Assembly: GCF_017357405.1 (NCBI RefSeq)
Contig: NZ_CP071597.1
Coordinates: 1,674,001-1,738,000, forward strand
Direction: 5' to 3'
Length of the DNA stretch: 64,000 nt
DNA from: Halomontanus rarus
Lineage (GTDB): Archaea; Halobacteriota; Halobacteria; Halobacteriales; Natrialbaceae
The notes beneath the pieces were generated by a model, which was not told the DNA's origin, made no database searches, and saw only the letters and a list, made by a program, of their open reading frames with translations. The position numbers and the translations under genes are program-made. Positions within the stretch are counted from its first letter, which is position 1. Each line of letters opens with the position of its first letter. Shown here one piece after another: positions 33,053 through 41,410 of the stretch.

Positions 33053-33877
33053 CTACAGCTCGTACACTTCCCCGTCGATAGCCAACGGCTCCTCGAAGGC
33101 TTCGTCCGCGGGATAGAAGTGCGCCAGATGCACCAGCCGCGTCTCCGTCGCATCGAGTTCCGCGGCCAGCTCGAGGGCCCCCTCTCGGGTCATGTGCTTG
33201 GTCCCGAACGTCCGGGGGACGCCGTCGGCGTTCTCGTGGCGCCCGCCGGCGCGGTGGGACGCACAGAGGCTCGCGGGCACGATCGCGTCCGCGAGCAGGA
33301 GGTCCGGCTCGGCGAGTTGGCGGCGCGAGCGCTCGGGGATCGCGTAACTCGTATCGCCGGTGAGCGACAGTTTCGAACCCGTTTCGGGATCTTCGACGGT
33401 GAGTCCGTAACAGGAAAGCGGCGGGTGCTCGACCGGAACGAGCGTCACGTCGAGTCCGCAGATTCGGACGGTCTCGAGCGGCGTCGTCGGGTGGACGGTG
33501 ACGGCGTCGAGGTAGTGGTAGTCGTCGTCGACGGTTTCGGCGACGCTCTCGCCCGTCGCGGGATCGGTCTCGTCGGCCGCGTAGACCTCGAGCGAGCGGA
33601 GGATGCGGAAGACGTTGCCCAGCCCGTCGAGGTGATCGAAGTGGATGTGCGTGATGACGGCGGCGTCCGGCAGCGCGACCTCGTCGCGGAGGAACTGGTA
33701 GCGAAAGTCCGGGCTGGCGTCGATCAGCAGGGTCTCGCCGGTGCGCTCGTTTTCGATGTGGACGGAAAATCGCGTCCGCTCGACGCCGCGTTCGCGCGCC
33801 TCGCGGCACGTCTCGCAGTCACAGCCAACCGTCGGGGTGCCAGTGGTGTCGCCGGTACCCAGCAAGGTGACGCGCAT
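33053..33877 (-). CDS. MBL-fold metallohydrolase, PhnP-like
   Basis: The 274-residue protein has the metallo-beta-lactamase metal set: THIHFDHLDG near 98-107, LTGDTSYAIPE, and LVHLAHFYP near the C-terminus. The opening LLGTGDTTGTPTVGCDCETC carries a CxxC zinc pair of the type seen in PhnP phosphoribosyl cyclic phosphodiesterases. It probably cleaves a cyclic phosphodiester or related substrate. Phosphonate genes are not adjacent, so a role in phosphonate breakdown is not supported. It is convergent with the DUF5787 gene. Confidence 0.8.
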   Translation of the reverse strand: MRVTLLGTGDTTGTPTVGCDCETCREARERGVERTRFSVHIENERTGETLLIDASPDFRYQFLRDEVALPDAAVITHIHFDHLDGLGNVFRILRSLEVYAADETDPATGESVAETVDDDYHYLDAVTVHPTTPLETVRICGLDVTLVPVEHPPLSCYGLTVEDPETGSKLSLTGDTSYAIPERSRRQLAEPDLLLADAIVPASLCASHRAGGRHENADGVPRTFGTKHMTREGALELAAELDATETRLVHLAHFYPADEAFEEPLAIDGEVYEL

Positions 33878-33971
33878 TCACGTCGAGCATCGAGGGTCTG
33901 CACAATAGGTGCTACGCTCGCGACTCGAACGGAGGACAATTGTATCACCGGCGAGTATCCCGGAACCAACG

Positions 33972-34784
33972 ATGACGAGCGAGCGTGACGACCAGCAGTG
34001 GAATCCCACGACTTACGACGACGCTCAGTCGTTCGTCGCCGCCTACGGCTCGTCGGTCGTCGACGTACTCGAGCCCGCGGCGGACGAGCGAATTCTCGAT
34101 CTCGGCTGCGGCACCGGCCACCTGACGCGGGAGATCGCAGACGCGGGTGCCGGGACGACCGTCGTCGGCCTCGACTCCTCGGCGGCGATGATCGAGCGAG
34201 CGCGGGAGACGTATCCGGGTCCCGACCTCGAGTTCGTCCACGGCGACGCCCGATCGATCGATCGGACGGTCGACGGCACCTTCGACGCCGTCTTCTCGAA
34301 CGCGGCGCTGCACTGGATCCCCGACAAGGATCAGGACGAGGTACTCGCGTCGGTCCGCGACGCGCTCGAACCGGGCGGTCGGTTCGTCGCCGAACTCGGC
34401 GGTCGCGGGAACGTCGCCGCGATCGTCGACGCGGTCCGAGCGGAGGGAAAAGCGTACGGATACGACATCGAATCGCCGTGGTACTTCCCGAGTATCGGCG
34501 AGTACGCGCCGCGACTCGAGGCCCACGGGTTCGAGGTCCGGGACGCGACGCTGTTCGACCGGCCGACGGAACTCGAGGGCGAGGACGGGCTTCGAGACTG
34601 GCTCGAACAGTTCGGCGACCGGCTGTTCGCGTCGGCGTCGGTGCCGGCCGACGAGCGAGCGGACATCGTCGACGCCGTCGAAGACGCGCTTCGCGAGGAC
34701 CGGATCGGGGACGAGAAGTACTACCGGGACGGAACGTGGATCGCCCCGTATCGGCGGTTGCGGTTCGTCGCGGTCGCGGAGTAG
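33972..34784 (+). CDS. class I SAM-dependent methyltransferase
   Basis: The 270-residue protein has methyltransferase motif I ILDLGCGTGHLTREIAD near 42-58, the acidic loop VVGLDSSAAMIERA, motif post-I VHGDARSID and NAALHWIPDKD (motif II region). This is the trans-aconitate/ubiquinone-like methyltransferase type. The ATG at 33972 is chosen over an upstream ATG at 33909 because it directly precedes the conserved start. The acceptor molecule is unknown. It converges with the HEPN gene, 26 bp apart. Confidence 0.8.
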   Translation: MTSERDDQQWNPTTYDDAQSFVAAYGSSVVDVLEPAADERILDLGCGTGHLTREIADAGAGTTVVGLDSSAAMIERARETYPGPDLEFVHGDARSIDRTVDGTFDAVFSNAALHWIPDKDQDEVLASVRDALEPGGRFVAELGGRGNVAAIVDAVRAEGKAYGYDIESPWYFPSIGEYAPRLEAHGFEVRDATLFDRPTELEGEDGLRDWLEQFGDRLFASASVPADERADIVDAVEDALREDRIGDEKYYRDGTWIAPYRRLRFVAVAE

Positions 34785-34810
34785 AAGTCGGGTAGTGCTT
34801 CTCGCAGCGA

Positions 34811-35212
34811 TTATCGCTTCGAGTCATTTACGTTTCGTTCGACGATTTGTACCATCGAGTCGACGAAATCCGTGGTTCGTTGGAACAGTGCGTCGGTATT
34901 GACGTCGATCGAATCGTACCCGTAGTCTGCCTGCTCGCGATAATCGCGCATCCGGTTGAGAAAGCGTCCGTCGTCTCTCGTCGCGGGGCCATCGATAACG
35001 AGTTCGGAACCGAACAGTGCAAGCGTTCCGCGGTGAGATGTCGGTTCTTCACCGATTGCGTAGAGGGCAGCGTTCGCCGCGTGAAAACACGCGTAGTACA
35101 ATCTGTTCACGATTGCGTCTTCCGTCGCATCACCATCGACGAGAACGGTTGCATCGGATACCGCGTTCCGCGCCTGCTCGAGTTCCTCCGTCGCATACTC
35201 CGGCTCAGGCAT
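34811..35212 (-). CDS. HEPN-domain protein, toxin-like partner of MNT
   Basis: The 133-residue helical protein has the HEPN active-site pattern R-x6-H (Arg37, His44 in NRLYYACFHAANAAL), a motif linked to RNase activity. It starts 8 nt inside the MNT gene, so the two are translationally coupled. This HEPN-MNT pairing is a known toxin-antitoxin arrangement in archaea and bacteria. The ATG at 35212 gives a normal helix start; a longer open frame upstream would overlap the MNT gene further. Its RNA target is unknown. Confidence 0.8.
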   Translation of the reverse strand: MPEPEYATEELEQARNAVSDATVLVDGDATEDAIVNRLYYACFHAANAALYAIGEEPTSHRGTLALFGSELVIDGPATRDDGRFLNRMRDYREQADYGYDSIDVNTDALFQRTTDFVDSMVQIVERNVNDSKR

Positions 35213-35528
35213 ACGACCGCCCTTCTTCGAACACGGTTCGAACGAACGGATGGTTTTTCCGAGCATCGAATCGCTCCGTCGTCAACGTATGGACCGAGAA
35301 GACGAGCCCGTACTCGAGTCCGACGTCGTACGCCAAGTCCCTGAGCGGCCGTTCGACCGTCGGATCCGAAAGGACGAGAAAGACGTCCACGTCGGAATCG
35401 ATGCCGCGTGTCTCGCCGCGGACGGTACTCCCGAAGACGACGAGGTGCGCGATCGAATCGCCGTACTCGGCTCGAGCACGTTCCGCGAACACGTCTGCTG
35501 CGTCTTCGTGAGGCGACGAGTCGCTCAT
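35205..35528 (-). CDS. MNT-type nucleotidyltransferase, antitoxin-like
   Basis: The 107-residue protein has the minimal nucleotidyltransferase signature: VVFGSTVRGE at 30-39 with Gly33-Ser34, followed by DSDVDVFLVL with Asp46 and Asp48 binding metal. MNT partners of HEPN toxins neutralise them by adding AMP to a tyrosine, as shown for a bacterial pair. The pair here is encoded MNT first, HEPN second, with an 8-nt overlap. Both catalytic motifs look intact, so the pair is probably functional. It could instead be a housekeeping module. Confidence 0.8.
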   Translation of the reverse strand: MSDSSPHEDAADVFAERARAEYGDSIAHLVVFGSTVRGETRGIDSDVDVFLVLSDPTVERPLRDLAYDVGLEYGLVFSVHTLTTERFDARKNHPFVRTVFEEGRSYA

Positions 35529-35576
35529 AAGAGAAGATTCACAGGCGAACCATAAGGATGTTACCCGGGACGGTGT

Positions 35577-36995
35577 TCAGTGGTCGTGACTGTGATCGTG
35601 GTCGTGGTCGTGCGAGTGCCCGCCGTCGCTCGCCTTCCCGAGATCGCCGCCCGCGACCAGCGCGTCGTGGTCGCCCTCGATCATGTCCATGTTCTTCAGG
35701 TTGTCCCGCTCCTCGAAGTCCTCGACGGCGTCGACCAGGTCCTGCTGGGTGAGCGTCGTCCGGTTCTCGGTCAGCGCCTCGAGAACCGCCTCCCGGAGGA
35801 CCATCCGGAGGTCGCTACCGGTGAGTCCCTCCGTCGCCTCGGCGATGGCCTCGGGTTCGAACTCGTCGATGTCCATCGCGCGGGTGATGACGTGGAGGAT
35901 GTCCCGGCGCATTCCGTAGTCGGGTTTGGGGAAGTTGACGATCTCGTCGAAGCGCCGCCAGGCGGCGGCGTCGAGCTGGTCGGGGTGGTTGGTCGCGCCG
36001 ATCAGCAACACGTCGTCCTGGATCAGCGAGATGTTGTCGATGCTCTTGAGCAGGGTGTTCACCGCCCGCTTCAGCGCCGCGTGCTCGTCGCTGCGGCGGG
36101 TCTTGGCGACGGAGTCGAACTCGTCGATAAAGAGGATGCAGGGGGAGAGTCGCTTTGCGACCTCGAACGTCTTGTCGACGTTCTTGGCCGTCTCGCCCAG
36201 GTACTGGGAGGTGATCATCGACAGTTTCACCTCGACGAACGGGAGGTCCATGTCCCGCGCGAGCGCTTGGGCGGTCGACGTCTTCCCGGTCCCCGGCGGA
36301 CCGACGAACAGCAGCTTCCCGATCTCGCGCAGGCCGATGCTCGCGAGGTAGTCGCGGTGCTCGATCGCCTTCGCGATCTTCTCGATCTCGGCCTCCTGAT
36401 CCGGCGTCAACACGAGATCGTCAAGCGTGAGATCGACCTCCTCGGGCGCGCGGATCTCGACGAGGTCGAGCATCTCCTCGTCGTCTTCCTCGTCGAAGTA
36501 CTCCTCGAGGAGGCCGTCGATCCACACCCGATCGGCCTGGATGGGGCGGTTGTTCTCGCGGGCGGTCTCGTAGTCGACCGCGTCGGAGACGCCGTCGTGG
36601 TCCTCGAAGTGACCCGCGAGCGTCGGGTTCTCGAGCAAGCGCTCGTCGTCGACGCGCTCTAGGAACCAGCGTTCGGCCATCCCTCGCTCGGTGAGCGAAA
36701 TGCTTCCAGAGAACTCGTCCCGGTCGGTGAACATGAGGTCGGAGACGGCCTCCCAGGGCTGGTCCGCACCGGTCGCCTGGCGGGCGGTGGTGTTCGTCGC
36801 CGAGAGCGGCCGCTCGATGCCGCGGGTGCGGTGGCTGGGTCCGGAGTCGGAGTCCTCGTCGTCCGCTTCGGGACCACCGGTCCAGAACACCCGGCGATAC
36901 GAGGGCGGGAGATCGTTCTCGTCTAGCGATCGGTCGTCGGAATAGACGCTCGTCGTGAGCAAGAACTCCACGACGTCGAGCGCCACATCAGTCAT
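35577..36995 (-). CDS. AAA ATPase with His-rich C-terminus
   Basis: The 472-residue protein has one AAA module: GPPGTGKT at 232-239 (Walker A), LFIDEFD at 288-294 (Walker B), sensor GATNHPDQLD and arginine fingers at RRFDEI near 347-350. Residues 1-220 are an acidic N-terminal domain with a helical winged segment. The last 14 residues read GHSHDHDHDHSHDH, a potential metal-binding tail. It resembles cdc48/Vps4-like proteins of haloarchaea, but the substrate is unknown. The ATG at 36995 starts the MTDVALDVVEF helix. The His tail follows SDG, so it may be tag-like natural repetition. Confidence 0.82.
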   Translation of the reverse strand: MTDVALDVVEFLLTTSVYSDDRSLDENDLPPSYRRVFWTGGPEADDEDSDSGPSHRTRGIERPLSATNTTARQATGADQPWEAVSDLMFTDRDEFSGSISLTERGMAERWFLERVDDERLLENPTLAGHFEDHDGVSDAVDYETARENNRPIQADRVWIDGLLEEYFDEEDDEEMLDLVEIRAPEEVDLTLDDLVLTPDQEAEIEKIAKAIEHRDYLASIGLREIGKLLFVGPPGTGKTSTAQALARDMDLPFVEVKLSMITSQYLGETAKNVDKTFEVAKRLSPCILFIDEFDSVAKTRRSDEHAALKRAVNTLLKSIDNISLIQDDVLLIGATNHPDQLDAAAWRRFDEIVNFPKPDYGMRRDILHVITRAMDIDEFEPEAIAEATEGLTGSDLRMVLREAVLEALTENRTTLTQQDLVDAVEDFEERDNLKNMDMIEGDHDALVAGGDLGKASDGGHSHDHDHDHSHDH

Positions 36996-37264
36996 TCCCC
37001 GGACGTTGTTGCTACACCGCCTTAACGCCGTCGTCCGAAGAGGACGATTGTGCCGTGTCCCCAGAGAGCACGATAGAGAGGACCCCGAGACCGCTCGAGC
37101 GACGCCTCGAACGTGTGCAGGGACGAAAAGGAAAAGGGGGCCGCGTCGGATCGAACGGAACGACACGACGTTCGACGGCGGCGGGGAGCAACTCGAGGTC
37201 GATACCAGCGACCACGACCGTCAGCGGCGCAATTATTTTCGTCCGTCGGGTTCGAGACTCCTAC

Positions 37265-37633
37265 ATGAACGTGCTGCTGGGTATCGAGGGAAGCGACGAG
37301 TCGATGAAGACGCTCCGGTCGACGATCGAGCGAACGAGCGACGTCGGCGACGAGCTCACCGTCGCCGTCGTCGAGAAACCGGAGGCCAAACGATCGCAAG
37401 CGGAAATGTGCGAGCACGCCGAAACACTCCTCGCGGAGGCGGGCGTCGACGCCGAACTGACGATGCTCGAGGGCGATCCGGGGAGCGCGCTGGTCGAGTT
37501 CGCCGAGCGAGGGGAGTTCGACCAGCTGGTGATCGGCGGCGGAACCGAGAGTCCGATGGGGAAGATTCGTCTGGGACCGATCACGGAGTTCGTCCTGTTG
37601 AACGCCCCGACGACGGTCAAACTGGTCAGATGA
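37265..37633 (+). CDS. universal stress protein, small
   Basis: The 122-residue UspA-fold protein starts MNVLLGIEGSDESMKTLRST and contains VIGGGTESPMGKIRLGPITE, a variant of the ATP-binding G-2X-G-9X-G loop. USPs are small dimers linked to stress and energy status. The gene's stop overlaps the next gene's ATG (ATGA), so it is coupled to an acetyltransferase. It is one of three USP genes between 37.2 and 39.9 kb. The ATG at 37265 was chosen because upstream in-frame codons do not look coding. Confidence 0.82.
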   Translation: MNVLLGIEGSDESMKTLRSTIERTSDVGDELTVAVVEKPEAKRSQAEMCEHAETLLAEAGVDAELTMLEGDPGSALVEFAERGEFDQLVIGGGTESPMGKIRLGPITEFVLLNAPTTVKLVR

Positions 37634-38199
37634 CGATGCACGGAACGCGAGTCTATCCCGACGAACCGGCCGGTTCGTTTCCCTCGCCACCGGTGACCTT
37701 CGAGGATCGCGACGGCCGATCGATCGTCGTCAGACCGTTCGAGTCCGAGGAGCCACGGCTCGACGCACTCACCGAGATGTACGTTCAGTTCGATCCCGCG
37801 GATCGCGCCCAGGGAATTCCGCCGACCGGCGAAAAACGGGTTCGAGACTGGCTCGAGACGATCTGTGCGGACGGACTCAACGTCGCCGCCTGGGACGACG
37901 ACTCGGTGATCGGTCACGCGACGTTGGTCCCGGACGTCGACGATCCAGCAGCCGTCGACGACGCCGGCGAGATCGCGTGGGAACTCGCGATCTTCGTCCT
38001 CCAGGAGTACCAGCGCGCCGGCATCGGGACCGAGTTGCTCGAGGCGCTGCTTGGCTACGCGAGCGAGCAGGGCGTCGAGAACGTGTGGCTGACCGTCGAG
38101 CGCTGGAACTCGCCGGCTATCGCGCTCTACGAGCGCGTCGGGTTCGAGGTCTGCGGGGCCGAGAGCTTCGAACAGGAGATGTCGATTCGGCTGGGCTGA
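37630..38199 (+). CDS. GNAT family N-acetyltransferase
   Basis: The 189-residue product has the GNAT core: EIAWELAIFVLQEYQRAGIGTELLEALL, in which RAGIGTEL near 130 is the acetyl-CoA pyrophosphate-binding loop, then WLTVERWNSPAIALYERVGFE near 160-180. An extra N-terminal segment carries VRPFESEEPRLDALTEMY. It overlaps the preceding USP gene by 4 nt, suggesting that the two act together, perhaps in acetylation-linked stress response, which is inference. The acceptor substrate is not predictable. Confidence 0.82.
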   Translation: MTMHGTRVYPDEPAGSFPSPPVTFEDRDGRSIVVRPFESEEPRLDALTEMYVQFDPADRAQGIPPTGEKRVRDWLETICADGLNVAAWDDDSVIGHATLVPDVDDPAAVDDAGEIAWELAIFVLQEYQRAGIGTELLEALLGYASEQGVENVWLTVERWNSPAIALYERVGFEVCGAESFEQEMSIRLG

Positions 38200-38229
38200 G
38201 CCGGGTTCGGTGCGCCAGAACGGCGAGGT

Positions 38230-38688
38230 TTAGACCGACAGAACGGGCTGGCTCGCGTAGGACAACACGTATTCTGCAGTCTGCTCGAGGACTTCCGCGG
38301 GCGTTTCGATCACCGATTCCCGCGGAACGACGATGAAGTCGGCGTCGACGGCATCGGCGGTGTCGAGGACGACGATTCCCGGGTGGCGTGCCTTCCGCGT
38401 CGGGGAGAAGCCGTGGGCCATCGAGGTCGCCATCGGGACGCCGTAGGCGTCGGCGACGCTGCCGGTCTCCTCGAGAAAGCGCTGGGCGTTTTCGGCGACG
38501 GCGTCCTCTTCGACGGTTCCGGCGTCCATTCCCTTGACGACGCCGCGTCCGAGCACGTACAGTACGTGAACTGAGGCGTCGTAGCGATCGGCGACGGCGG
38601 TGGCGTACTCGACGGCGGTGGCGGACTCCTCGCTCCCGTCGACCGGGACGAGGACGGTCTCGACCGAAAACGACTCGCGAACGTCCAT
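38230..38688 (-). CDS. universal stress protein lacking the ATP loop
   Basis: The 152-residue protein has the UspA start VETVLVPVDGSEESATAVEYA and a typical length. In place of the usual ATP-binding glycine loop it reads FIVVPRESVIETPAEVLEQTAEYVL, so it is probably a non-nucleotide-binding USP. The ATG at 38688 gives a normal N-terminus. The frame is open upstream, but that part is arginine-rich. It is convergent with the acetyltransferase gene. Confidence 0.8.
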   Translation of the reverse strand: MDVRESFSVETVLVPVDGSEESATAVEYATAVADRYDASVHVLYVLGRGVVKGMDAGTVEEDAVAENAQRFLEETGSVADAYGVPMATSMAHGFSPTRKARHPGIVVLDTADAVDADFIVVPRESVIETPAEVLEQTAEYVLSYASQPVLSV

Positions 38689-38835
38689 GCGGGATGATGT
38701 GCGGGCGGCCGTGAAAAAGCCTCGCCCCGTCTCCCGGTCTGCGGGGCGCGTTTCGCGCTCGAGTGTGGACTGAACTGTGGCTCTCCTCCAACCCGCACGA
38801 GTGTATCGGACAGCAGCCGCTGCGGTCGGGACGAG

Positions 38836-38846
38836 AGATATACTTT
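38836..38846 (+). promoter_or_regulatory. TATA box of the small membrane protein gene
   Basis: AGATATACTTT lies about 33 nt before the ATG at 38873, in the 184-bp divergent gap with the leftward USP gene. Confidence 0.5.
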
Positions 38847-38872
38847 TGGTAATGGTAGACGAATGAACAGGT

Positions 38873-39331
38873 ATGGGCAGCACCGATCGAGGATCGTTCG
38901 TCCGCGACACGATCGTCGCGACGGTACTTCTCGCGTGCCTGTACGGTCTTGCCTACGGGATTCAATTCCGTCTACTCCAAATCCCGGGCTACATTCTCAT
39001 CGTGGGGTTCGGCACCGTCGGGGGTGCCGTCGGCCCAGAAGTTCTGTTTCCCCTGCTCTTGGGCATCTACCTCGTCTTTCTGGGGGCGGTCGGCGCCGCC
39101 GCCGTTCGCGTCGTTCGACGGTGGATACCCGAAGACCGCGTCGCCGGTTGGCGGCGCGGGGTTGCCGGTTCTCTGGGCGTGATGGGAGGCCTCTCGGCGG
39201 TGTTGGCAGTCGGTGCCCTCTTCAGTACCCAGATAGATGCTGTCGTTACCACGGGTGCAGTTGCGCTGATATTTCTGGGGCTGGCCGGTTGGTTCGCCGG
39301 ACTGTTCTCGGTTAGTACGGCAGGGAACTGA
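38873..39331 (+). CDS. four-helix membrane protein, unknown
   Basis: The 152-residue protein has four hydrophobic helices, at about 10-30, 40-70, 98-118 and 128-147, with GYILIVGFGTVGGAVGPEVLFPLLLG as a loop-helix region. No catalytic motif is visible. It has no recognised family. The TATA box 33 nt upstream supports this start. It lies between two USP genes, but a link is only positional. Confidence 0.6.
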   Translation: MGSTDRGSFVRDTIVATVLLACLYGLAYGIQFRLLQIPGYILIVGFGTVGGAVGPEVLFPLLLGIYLVFLGAVGAAAVRVVRRWIPEDRVAGWRRGVAGSLGVMGGLSAVLAVGALFSTQIDAVVTTGAVALIFLGLAGWFAGLFSVSTAGN

Positions 39332-39385
39332 CGAGCGTTCTCCTCCGTATGCGACCAACGCGCTCGAGTCGAGCCACTCACGACA

Positions 39386-39395
39386 ACTGTTATAC
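39386..39395 (+). promoter_or_regulatory. TATA-like box of the third USP gene
   Basis: AACTGTTATA is centred about 27 nt before the ATG at 39419, consistent with a leaderless mRNA. Confidence 0.5.
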
Positions 39396-39418
39396 GCTCT
39401 GATACGGAACCCTCAGCC

Positions 39419-39871
39419 ATGTTCGACACAGTCGTCGTCGCGACTGACGGCTCCGAAAGCGTCACGCGGGCCATCGACGTGGCCCTCGACCTCGCGGCGC
39501 GGTTCGACGCCGACGTCCACGCCCTCTCGGTGATCGACGCCGGCGAGGTCGACGCCTCGCCCGCACAACTGCGCGAGGAACTCACCGCCGCCCTCGAGAC
39601 CCACGCCGAGAGCGCGCTCGCGACGGTCCGAAACCGTGCTGGGCCGGGGATCACCACGGCCGTCCGCGAGGGCCGTCCAGCCCCGGAGATCTGCGAATAC
39701 GCCCGCAAGCACGACGCGGACCTGATCGTCACCGGTACCCGCGGCCGCCACGGGGAGAACCGACTCCTGCTGGGAAGCGTCGCCGAACGGGTCGTCCGGA
39801 CCTCGCCCGTGCCCGTGCTGTCGGTCCGACAGCTCGAGGCGGTTCGAGAGGGCGACCGCGCCGAAGCCTAG
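39419..39871 (+). CDS. universal stress protein, ATP-type
   Basis: The 150-residue protein starts MFDTVVVATDGSESVTRAID and carries the full ATP-binding motif IVTGTRGRHGENRLLLGSVAERVV with G-2X-G-9X-G-S. It is therefore likely to bind ATP, unlike the USP at 38230. The three USP genes in this block differ in this loop. It is monocistronic; the DHH phosphoesterase gene starts 79 bp downstream on the same strand. Confidence 0.88.
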   Translation: MFDTVVVATDGSESVTRAIDVALDLAARFDADVHALSVIDAGEVDASPAQLREELTAALETHAESALATVRNRAGPGITTAVREGRPAPEICEYARKHDADLIVTGTRGRHGENRLLLGSVAERVVRTSPVPVLSVRQLEAVREGDRAEA

Positions 39872-39950
39872 ACGCCTCGACGGTCGACGGACCGTCGCGT
39901 CGAACGGCCAGACCGGCGCTTTCTTCTCGCTTCGTCCCACAGAACGGAGT

Positions 39951-41258
39951 ATGTTCGACGACCTCATCGCGGCCGATCTCCCGATCGCCCGCAAGTCTAT
40001 CCTCCCGGGAACCGGCTTCTTCCTCCCCGACGACCTCGAGGAGGACCTCGACGACGAGCGGGCACAGGCCGCCCTCGAGGGGGCCGAAGCCGCCGTCGTC
40101 GCCGACCCGGACGCGGACGGACTGGCCTGTGTCGCCCTGATTCGAGAGGCCTACGGCGACGTACAGAACGTGCCGGAGCCGGAGGGTGCAGAAGAGAGAG
40201 AGGATGCGGACGACGAGGGTGAGAACGAAGCCGAAGCCGGAGCCGACGCCGAAGTCGGCGTCGCCCCCGACGCGGACCCCACCGTCGTCGCCGGCGCGGG
40301 TGCGGAGACGGACGACCCCCTCGAGGAACCAGAGCCGACACCCCACAGCGTCGCGCTCGTCCCGGCGAGCCCGCACAACGTCGAGGACGCCCTCGCGCGC
40401 GTCGCGGAGTACGGCTCGGAGGGCATCGATCTCTTCGTCTGCGACCTCGCGCCCGACCGCTACGAGTACGTCGAGGACGAACTCGCGCTCGCACTCGAGA
40501 CCGCCTCCTCGGTCGCCTGGTACGACCACCACCAGTGGAACGAATCGGTCGCCGAGGCGGTCCGCGAGGCCGGCGTCGACCTCGTCGTCGGCGACAGCGA
40601 GGAGGAGTGTAGCGCGGACGTCGTCTTCCGCTCGCTCGAGTACGAGTTCGACGACCAGTACCGGGAACTCGCCGCGGTCACGCGCGACCACGATCTCTGG
40701 TTGCGCGAGGATCCACGCAGCGACGATCTGGCGGACTACGCCTACTGGACCGATCCCGCGGAGTACGTCGAGGTCGTTCGCGAGTACGGTGCGGACCTCC
40801 CCGAGTGGGCCGAGGACTTCCTCGCCGAGCAACGCGTCGAGAAGGAGGCGCTGATCGAGCGCGCGGTGAGTCGCGCGGAGCTTCGCGAGGTCGGCGACTA
40901 CACGGTCGGGATCACCTACGGCCGCTGTTCGCAGAACGAGGTCGCCGAGGCGATGCGCGAGCAGGGTGCCGACGCCTCCGTGATCGTCAAGCCAGCCGGC
41001 TCTGCGTCGATCCGCGGCACCGACGAGTTCCAGTTGTGCCACGAGGTCGCCGGTCGCGTCAACGGCGGCGGCCACCCCAAGGCCGCGGGCTGCAAGCCCG
41101 ACATCTACGACGACATGCTCGACTACGCCCACCACTGGACCTCCCGCGGTGCGGTGACCAAGCAGGTCATTCTGGACGCGTTCGAGGCGGCCGTCGAGGA
41201 AGCCGAAGCCGAGGCCGAGGAAGCGGACGATTCCGATACCGACGAGACGGACACGTAG
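39951..41258 (+). CDS. DHH-family phosphoesterase with acidic insert
   Basis: The 435-residue protein has DHH motif I VVADPDADGLAC (49-60), the signature DHH (192-194 in AWYDHHQWNE) and the DHHA1 motif GGGHPKAAG (372-380). This is the RecJ-like/NrnA type that acts on single-stranded nucleic acid ends or short oligonucleotides; the first motif carries the aspartates for manganese. Residues about 75-130 are an acidic, Ala/Glu/Asp-rich insert not typical of the family. The C-terminus adds an acidic tail. Haloarchaeal RecJ-like proteins are numerous, so the exact substrate is open. Confidence 0.82.
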   Translation: MFDDLIAADLPIARKSILPGTGFFLPDDLEEDLDDERAQAALEGAEAAVVADPDADGLACVALIREAYGDVQNVPEPEGAEEREDADDEGENEAEAGADAEVGVAPDADPTVVAGAGAETDDPLEEPEPTPHSVALVPASPHNVEDALARVAEYGSEGIDLFVCDLAPDRYEYVEDELALALETASSVAWYDHHQWNESVAEAVREAGVDLVVGDSEEECSADVVFRSLEYEFDDQYRELAAVTRDHDLWLREDPRSDDLADYAYWTDPAEYVEVVREYGADLPEWAEDFLAEQRVEKEALIERAVSRAELREVGDYTVGITYGRCSQNEVAEAMREQGADASVIVKPAGSASIRGTDEFQLCHEVAGRVNGGGHPKAAGCKPDIYDDMLDYAHHWTSRGAVTKQVILDAFEAAVEEAEAEAEEADDSDTDETDT

Positions 41259-41410
41259 ACGGCCTTCGAGTTCCGGTTCGACGGTTCTTTCTGCGAGACG
41301 AGCACCGAGAGACCGCGGCTACGAATGCGAGACGTCTCTGAATCTCGAGCGAGGAGTGACGGAAAGACGGAAACTGTTCGGCCTCGAGCGAATGCCCTCG
41401 CGTTCTGGAC

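Noticed and set aside
35577..36662. 360-codon plus-strand frame under the AAA ATPase gene
   Set aside because: It is the antisense shadow of a gene with clear Walker motifs; the valine-rich start is the complement of His/Asp codons.
37012..37264. Minus-strand frame with an end resembling a small protein, next to the AAA gene
   Set aside because: There is no start codon or promoter, and the coding-like stretch is only about 35 residues.
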